From JBBDXI01 sp040902425 (GTDB lineage: Bacteria > Planctomycetota > Phycisphaerae > Phycisphaerales > UBA1924), in the NCBI GenBank assembly GCA_040902425.1, contig JBBDXI010000003.1, positions 1-9,028 of the forward strand: a stretch of 9,028 nt of DNA, written 5' to 3'. Shown one piece after another: positions 4,695-9,028 of this stretch; the first letter of the stretch is position 1; every line of letters begins with the position of its first letter. A model generated the notes under the pieces. That model saw nothing but the letters and a program-made list of their open reading frames with translations. It was not told the DNA's origin and ran no database searches. The position numbers and the translations under genes are program-made.

Positions 4695-7466
4695 CTACGG
4701 CTTCGCGGATGCGGGCGTCGCCCGCGGGGGCACCGCGAGGGTGTGGATCACCGTGGTGCGGGGGACGGCGTCGGCGGCCGCGGCGCGGTTGATGGCCTCC
4801 TCCACGCGGTCGATGAACTCCGCAGCGCTGGCGACGCGGGCGCCGCAGAGCGAGGTGACCAGGTGCTCGCCCAGGGCGCGGTAGCTCTCGAACTGGGACT
4901 CGCCGAAGAACTGGTCGGCGGTGGACTCGTGGGGGAACTGTTCGCGGGCCCGCCCGTAGTTGCGGACGTCGATGGGGGCGGTGTCGTCGAGGACCGGCTT
5001 CAGGTAGAGGAGGCGGCCGGTCTCCTCCTGGCCGTCGCGGCGCCGGTAGGTGATGGCGGCGACGGCGGCGTAGACGCCGGCCTTCCCGGGGCCGAGGCGG
5101 ACCTCGGCGGGGGGGCGGGTGACGAAGTCGATCTCGACGCCCAGGTCGATGCGGACCTTGCGGACGGCGTTGCCCAGGTCGGTGAAGGCGCAGGCGCCGT
5201 CGCACCCGGCGTCGCACACCACGATGTCGCGGCAGCGGCGGAGGACCATCTCGTAGAGGCCCAGGTTCTCGAAGTGGCCGCCGTCGGAGAGGTAGACGTA
5301 GCGCCCGCGGTCGCTGGTGAGGCCCAGGGCCTCGGAGAGGATGGTGATGAGGGAGGAGCGCGGGGCGGGGCGGTGGGCGCGGTCGCGGGCGGGGTTGCCG
5401 AGCCACCAGCCCAGGCGCGCGTTGAAGAGGGTGAGCAGGAAGGCCAGCGCGGGGGAGCTGTGGTAGCCCATGTTGGGGCTGACGGCGGCGCCGGAGATGG
5501 CCATGGCGGCGCCCAGCATGATGCCCTCGGGCCCGCCGTAGGAGGCGGTGGGGCGGTAGGCGCCGCGCGTCGCGGCGCTCCCCGCCGGCGGCGCCAGCGA
5601 GCACGAGCCGCAGTGGAAGGGCGAGACCGAGAACGGCAGGGCCATGCGCTCCTGCCAGGCCAGCCCGCTCCCGCGGACGACGTTGAGCGCCAGGTTGATC
5701 ACGTGCAGGGGCGCCGTGCCGGCCCGGACGGCGGAGCCGAGCGCGGCCATGGGGAAGTTGTCGCTGGTGTCGAAGCCGCTGAAGGGGTTGGGGCGGCGTT
5801 CGCGGGAGGCGCCGAGGTAGGCGCGGGTGAGGCGGTCGCGGTAGAAGGCCTGGAGGGAGAACTTGTTGACGTTGATCACCGCCCCCGCGACGAGTGAGAG
5901 CGCCAGCAGGCCCACACCGACCACGGCGGTGCGGATCGTCTGCTCGGCCGCGAACCAGGGCTCGGGCGAGAGGGAGGCCCAGTCCGGCCCCCAGTGCTGC
6001 ACGCCGCCGAGGACCTGCGTGGCCCAGGCGATGAGCGAGAGGAGGACCGCGATGAACAGCGGCGCCGCGGCGGCGAGGATGAGGCCCCTGAGGCGCGAGG
6101 GCTTCCCCGGGGTGCCGGGGGCGCCGCCCGTGGCGCCGCTCCCACCGAGGAGGATCGTGGCCGCGCCCGCGAGGCCCCCAGAGGCGAGCAGGGGCAGGGC
6201 CCAGGAGACGCCGGCGGCCAGCACGGCCGCGCCGTAGAGGGTGAGGGCGGAGAACGCGCCCCAGAGGAGGGCGACGACGAGCATCCAGCCCAGGGCGCGG
6301 GCCCACCACTCGCGGACCTGCTCCTCGAGGGCGTGGGAGAGCTGGCTGGTGAGGCCGACGTAGAGCGAGGCGCCGGCGAACTGGAGCATCATGTAGAGGG
6401 GGAAGGCGAGGCACGAGTAGAGGGCGCTGTCGGGCATGGTCTCCTTGGAGAGGACCCAGGAGAGCAGGGCCGCGCCGCCGCCGGTGGCGCCGCCCGCGAC
6501 GAGGGAGGCGAGCAGCGACCCGGCGAGGAGGCGGTAGCGGCGCTCCGAGCCGATCTCGCCCCGGGCGATGAGCCAGACGGCGGGGACGATGGTGCCCACG
6601 GCGTAGACCGCGCCGAAGAACAGGATGACGAACAGGGCCCGGAGCCCGGGGCGGTCCTCCCAGGCGAAGGCCGTCGTCACGCAGGTGCCGCTGAGAGCCA
6701 GCGGCAGGAGCACCAGGAGTAGAAACCCGGCCTGGGTATAGCGGAAAGGCGGCTTCTGCGGGTCGCAGGCGTTGGCGTGCGCCGAGGCGAGGACGCCGGC
6801 GGTGATGCAGGCCAGCAGCATCAGCGCGGGACCGAGGATGCGGGCCGTCCAGAGGACCCAGCCGCGCGGGAGGGCGCTGATGTTCCAGAGGCAGAAGGTG
6901 GGCACCAGCAGGATGGCGGCGAGGCAGGGGATGAAGACCAGCCAGATGAGCAGGATGTTGCGGAGGTAGGTGCCCAGAGCGGCCCACGTGTCGGCGGAGA
7001 GGAAGCCGAGGCGGGGCGTAAGGTAGTTGCTGTAGTCGCGGAGGTGGCGGAGGGGGGCGGGGTCGGGCTCCGCGCGCTCGCCGGCGCGGGTGTTCCAGGA
7101 GGTCTCGGCCAGTTCCTTCTCGACGGCGGCGATGCCGTCGCGCTTGGCCCAGGCCGAGAGCCACGAGCCGATGTACCCGCCGCCGGAGACGGTGGAGAGG
7201 TAGTCGAACCTGCTCAGGACGCCGGCCTGCGCCATCCCCTGGATGGCCCCCAGCGCAAAGGTGGCGCTGCGGATGCCCCCGCCGGAGAGGCAGAGCGCGG
7301 TGGGGGGGCCGGGGGCGCGCCCGGGGCGGGCGCGAAGGACCTCCTGCTCCTCGCGGAGCACCTCGTCGAGGGAGAGCGGGCTGCCGGCCCCTGCCCGCGC
7401 GCCCTCGCCCGCTGCGGCGCTGTGCTCGACAGCCGCCCCGGCATCACGTTGGACCTGGTCCGGCAT
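4695..7466 (-). CDS. Patatin-like phospholipase with large multi-pass membrane insertion
   Basis: This 923-residue protein belongs to the patatin lipase family. The oxyanion loop is LSGGGIRS (60-67), the nucleophile elbow is STVSGGGYIG (91-100) with S94 as likely nucleophile, and the catalytic Asp lies in LSDGG (D728). The family normally has GxSxG; here the first Gly is Thr92. Between the catalytic halves are roughly ten hydrophobic segments, near residues 168-190, 204-228, 245-268, 276-300, 312-338, 347-372, 388-412, 414-441, 460-485 and 512-532. Ser and Asp are thus 634 residues apart, against about 150-200 in compact patatins. Both catalytic parts should lie on the same, probably cytoplasmic, side of the inner membrane. 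The expected reaction is acyl-ester hydrolysis of membrane lipids; substrate unknown. The start ATG 7466 has GAGG 7 nt upstream. The gene is last in a three-gene operon, 18 nt after the small helical protein. The C-terminus (ATPASAKP) looks natural. Confidence 0.93.
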   Translation of the reverse strand: MPDQVQRDAGAAVEHSAAAGEGARAGAGSPLSLDEVLREEQEVLRARPGRAPGPPTALCLSGGGIRSATFALGAIQGMAQAGVLSRFDYLSTVSGGGYIGSWLSAWAKRDGIAAVEKELAETSWNTRAGERAEPDPAPLRHLRDYSNYLTPRLGFLSADTWAALGTYLRNILLIWLVFIPCLAAILLVPTFCLWNISALPRGWVLWTARILGPALMLLACITAGVLASAHANACDPQKPPFRYTQAGFLLLVLLPLALSGTCVTTAFAWEDRPGLRALFVILFFGAVYAVGTIVPAVWLIARGEIGSERRYRLLAGSLLASLVAGGATGGGAALLSWVLSKETMPDSALYSCLAFPLYMMLQFAGASLYVGLTSQLSHALEEQVREWWARALGWMLVVALLWGAFSALTLYGAAVLAAGVSWALPLLASGGLAGAATILLGGSGATGGAPGTPGKPSRLRGLILAAAAPLFIAVLLSLIAWATQVLGGVQHWGPDWASLSPEPWFAAEQTIRTAVVGVGLLALSLVAGAVINVNKFSLQAFYRDRLTRAYLGASRERRPNPFSGFDTSDNFPMAALGSAVRAGTAPLHVINLALNVVRGSGLAWQERMALPFSVSPFHCGSCSLAPPAGSAATRGAYRPTASYGGPEGIMLGAAMAISGAAVSPNMGYHSSPALAFLLTLFNARLGWWLGNPARDRAHRPAPRSSLITILSEALGLTSDRGRYVYLSDGGHFENLGLYEMVLRRCRDIVVCDAGCDGACAFTDLGNAVRKVRIDLGVEIDFVTRPPAEVRLGPGKAGVYAAVAAITYRRRDGQEETGRLLYLKPVLDDTAPIDVRNYGRAREQFPHESTADQFFGESQFESYRALGEHLVTSLCGARVASAAEFIDRVEEAINRAAAADAVPRTTVIHTLAVPPRATPASAKP

Positions 7467-7471
7467 GGTCG

Positions 7472-7482
7472 TCCCTCTCCCC
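7472..7482 (-). promoter_or_regulatory. Purine-rich ribosome-binding site of the patatin gene
   Basis: Read on the minus strand, GGGGAGAGGGA lies just after the stop codon of the upstream gene, and GAGG is 7 nt before the ATG at 7466. This is the clearest Shine-Dalgarno site in the window and supports this start and an operon layout. Confidence 0.7.
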
Positions 7483-7484
7483 TC

Positions 7485-7880
7485 TCAGATGAACTTGCCC
7501 GCGATGCCCACGGCGAAGCGCGTGGCCGCGATGGTGCGCTCGGCGACCGAGGCGGATGTGGCGATCCTCTCGCGCAGCTCGGCGGTCCGGGCGAGGGCGG
7601 CGTCAGCATCGACCGAGGCGGCGGCGGGGCTGAGGGCCTGCAGGGCGCGCAGCGCAGCGCTGCGCCGGGCGCGGACGGCCTCGGCCTCGCTCCTGAGTAT
7701 CTCGACGGTCATGGAGAGGTCCGCCACCTGCGCGTCGAGGATCGCCACGGTGGCCGCCAGGGCGCGGACCACGTCGCGCACCCGGGCGGTCTCGGCGCCC
7801 TTGAGGGCCTTGCCCGCATCGAGCTTCTCGAGCAGGGCCTCGGCGAGGTCGGGAGTCACTGGCGCGGTTGCCTTGGCCAT
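7485..7880 (-). CDS. Small helical/coiled-coil protein of unknown function
   Basis: The 131-residue protein is not recognised. It has no signal peptide and no clear membrane segment. The sequence is rich in Ala, Leu, Arg and Glu and should be almost entirely helical, with a probable coiled coil at residues about 38-78 (VVRALAATVAILDAQVADL, then SMTVEILRSEAEAVRARR) and a second helix at 90-125. The C-terminus (RFAVGIAGKFI) is moderately hydrophobic and might touch a membrane or partner. GGGGA lies 7 nt before the ATG at 7880. It sits 21 nt after the lipoprotein stop and 18 nt before the patatin start on the same strand, so it is very likely co-expressed with both and may be an adaptor or regulator of the lipase; that is inference from context. 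Confidence 0.75.
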   Translation of the reverse strand: MAKATAPVTPDLAEALLEKLDAGKALKGAETARVRDVVRALAATVAILDAQVADLSMTVEILRSEAEAVRARRSAALRALQALSPAAASVDADAALARTAELRERIATSASVAERTIAATRFAVGIAGKFI

Positions 7881-7901
7881 GGCGGCGTCCCCGTTGGGTG
7901 G

Positions 7902-8801
7902 CTAGTTCGGGCCCGCGGTGGCGGCCCGGCGGCGTTCGACGACGCCGTTGAGGAGGGTCAGCCCTTCGGCGACCGAGGCCCTCGACCGGTCGTCCCTGAT
8001 GAGGCCCAGCACCTGGGCCTGGAGGCCCTCATCGGTGAGGGTGGCGCCCAGGGCGCGGGCCACGTTGCCGCTCGACGTTGCGGCGAAGTCGAAGAGTTCG
8101 GCGTGGGCCCCGGCGAGCCTGAGCTGCCGGTCCACGACGGCGCTGTGCTCGTCGATGGCGCGCAGCGACTCGTCGCGCGCCTGGACAGCGCGGGCGACGT
8201 ACGGGTAGTCGTTGGTGAGCGCGGCCCGCACCTCGGCGACTCGGCCGCGGGATTCCTGCAGGGTGCGCGCGTGGGCCGCGGCCTGGTCGGGGGAAACCCT
8301 CAGCAGGTGGATGGCGCTGAGCACCGGGTGGGCGGCGTGGATGCGGTCGGTCTCTGCGGGGTCGCCCGCCGCGGCGGCCAGGGCGGTGCCGAGGCGGTCG
8401 TAGTCGGGCTTCCACCCCTTGTCGGGGTCGGCAAGGTCGGCGTCGAGCCGCGCGCCGGTGAGGTCGGACGGGTTGGCCCTGTAGGGCGTGCCGAGCTGCT
8501 GCAGCTCGAGGAGCACGGCGGTCCGGCGTGCCTCGATCTCGCTCTCCCACACCGCGGCCACGAGGGGGCGCAGCCGCTGGTTCAGCGCGGCGACGTTGGC
8601 GGACAGCTCGGCCATGTTCGTCCGGTTGGCCTCGAAGGCGGGGGCAAGGTCCCTCATGGTCGCGCACGCCCCGAGCAGGGCTGGAATGAGGCCCAGCCCG
8701 GCGGCGGCCGCGAGTCTCTGGCGGGGTGCGGCTTGGATGCGGCGCCCCCCGACGAGCGCCGGCACGGGCCCGGGTTCGGGGCGCGGGAGAGGGCGGGTCA
8801 T
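7902..8801 (-). CDS. Helical lipoprotein of unknown function, first gene of the patatin operon
   Basis: The 299-residue protein is not recognised. A hydrophobic stretch (LAAAAGLGLIPALLGAC) ends in the lipobox LGAC, with lipidation at C46. The n-region is long if translation starts at ATG 8801; GTG at residue 13 (8765) would give a more ordinary signal peptide. I chose ATG 8801, preceded by GAGAG at a spacing of 6 nt. The mature part is strongly helical: residues 50-105 (NRTNMAELSANVAALNQRL, then EIEARRTAVLLEL) and 170-235 look like coiled coils, joined by a more irregular part (105-165) containing DPDKGWKPDYDRL. The residue after Cys is Ala, not Asp, so the inner-membrane-retention rule known from enterobacteria would predict the outer membrane. 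It is followed after 21 nt by the small helical protein and then the patatin gene, suggesting one envelope-associated complex or pathway. Confidence 0.8.
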   Translation of the reverse strand: MTRPLPRPEPGPVPALVGGRRIQAAPRQRLAAAAGLGLIPALLGACATMRDLAPAFEANRTNMAELSANVAALNQRLRPLVAAVWESEIEARRTAVLLELQQLGTPYRANPSDLTGARLDADLADPDKGWKPDYDRLGTALAAAAGDPAETDRIHAAHPVLSAIHLLRVSPDQAAAHARTLQESRGRVAEVRAALTNDYPYVARAVQARDESLRAIDEHSAVVDRQLRLAGAHAELFDFAATSSGNVARALGATLTDEGLQAQVLGLIRDDRSRASVAEGLTLLNGVVERRRAATAGPN

Positions 8802-8946
8802 GGCGTTCTCTCGGTGGAGGTCCGCGGCCGGGGCACGACGCCGCGCCGGCCATGCTACCCGAAACGCCCCGGACAGCGCCGGACCGCGCGGGCGCAGGCG
8901 CCCTCCGCAGAACCGCGGCTGGAGCCCGCCGCCGCGGAACATTGAT

Positions 8947-8983
8947 GATCAGTGCTGGATCAGTGCTGGGATGATCGGTGCCG
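8947..8983. repeat. Direct repeats GATCAGTGCTG, two perfect and one imperfect copy
   Basis: Perfect copies lie at 8947-8957 and 8958-8968, and GATCGGTGCCG at 8973-8983 matches 9 of 11 bases. They lie 146-182 nt upstream of the lipoprotein start, where operator or regulator-binding repeats of the operon could be. No promoter elements could be assigned with confidence in 8802-8946. Confidence 0.6.
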
Positions 8984-8985
8984 GT

Positions 8986-9015
8986 CGCGGCGGGCGCGGT
9001 GCGGCGCCCGCCGCG
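8986..9015. terminator. Strong 12-bp hairpin at the right edge
   Basis: Bases 8986-8997 pair perfectly with 9004-9015, with a 6-nt loop (GGTGCG). It may end a transcript entering from the right on the minus strand, insulating the operon. No T-run is present on either side, so this is uncertain. Confidence 0.35.
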
Positions 9016-9028
9016 GCGAAAGAATGGA

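Noticed and set aside
4692..4700. TAG readthrough to extend the patatin protein
   Set aside because: The C-terminus before TAG looks complete and the first part of the extension is low complexity; there is no sign of a recoding element.
4354..7164. Minus-strand open frame of over 900 codons overlapping the patatin gene
   Set aside because: Its translation is Arg/Pro/His-rich low complexity without motifs; the overlapping frame has clear patatin motifs and membrane helices. It is a product of high GC content.
4695..7466. Patatin as a CBASS (CapV-like) anti-phage effector
   Set aside because: No cyclic-oligonucleotide synthase, ubiquitin-like or regulatory Cap genes are adjacent, and CapV-type effectors are compact soluble proteins without a multi-helix membrane insertion.
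6777..8945. Plus-strand open frame of over 700 codons across the patatin operon
   Set aside because: It is Gly/Ala/Glu-rich antisense to three well-formed genes and has no recognisable domain.

Overview
The window is very GC-rich bacterial DNA. Two proteins with lipobox signals and one OmpA/Pal-type peptidoglycan-binding domain point to a diderm (Gram-negative-type) envelope. Weak or absent Shine-Dalgarno sites on several genes, and the style of the OmpA, HD-GYP and ResB-like proteins, would fit a Planctomycetota/Phycisphaerae-like organism, but that placement is an inference. Because stop codons are rare at this GC content, many long open frames are spurious; I accept seven genes.

Left part (1-4357). 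A multi-pass membrane protein (possibly ResB-like) runs off the left edge on the minus strand. It lies 15 nt downstream of a minus-strand amidohydrolase (340-1812) with all expected metal ligands. A short intergenic stretch with three consecutive hairpins separates the amidohydrolase from a divergent plus-strand lipoprotein with a coiled coil and an OmpA-family domain (1954-2820). A convergent minus-strand gene (2933-4357) encodes an HD-GYP cyclic-di-GMP phosphodiesterase with a C-terminal PilZ-like domain.

Middle (4358-4694). This is 337 nt without an acceptable gene. It holds strong hairpins, a G-rich tract on the minus strand, and an in-frame sense stretch after the patatin stop that may be a gene remnant. 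GC skew changes sign here, from C-rich to G-rich on the plus strand, with no change of gene direction.

Right part (4695-8801). Three tightly spaced minus-strand genes look like one operon: a helical lipoprotein (7902-8801), a 131-residue helical or coiled-coil protein (7485-7880) and a 923-residue patatin-like lipase (4695-7466) whose catalytic Ser and Asp lie on either side of about ten membrane segments. This lipoprotein/small protein/membrane-patatin cassette is the best candidate for an undescribed system, probably acting on envelope lipids. Tandem 11-bp repeats and a 12-bp-stem hairpin lie upstream of it at the right edge.

Other notable points are a 36-bp near-perfect palindrome embedded in frame within the amidohydrolase gene and a 7-bp tandem repeat in the membrane-protein gene. 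No tRNA, rRNA, CRISPR array or transposase was seen.
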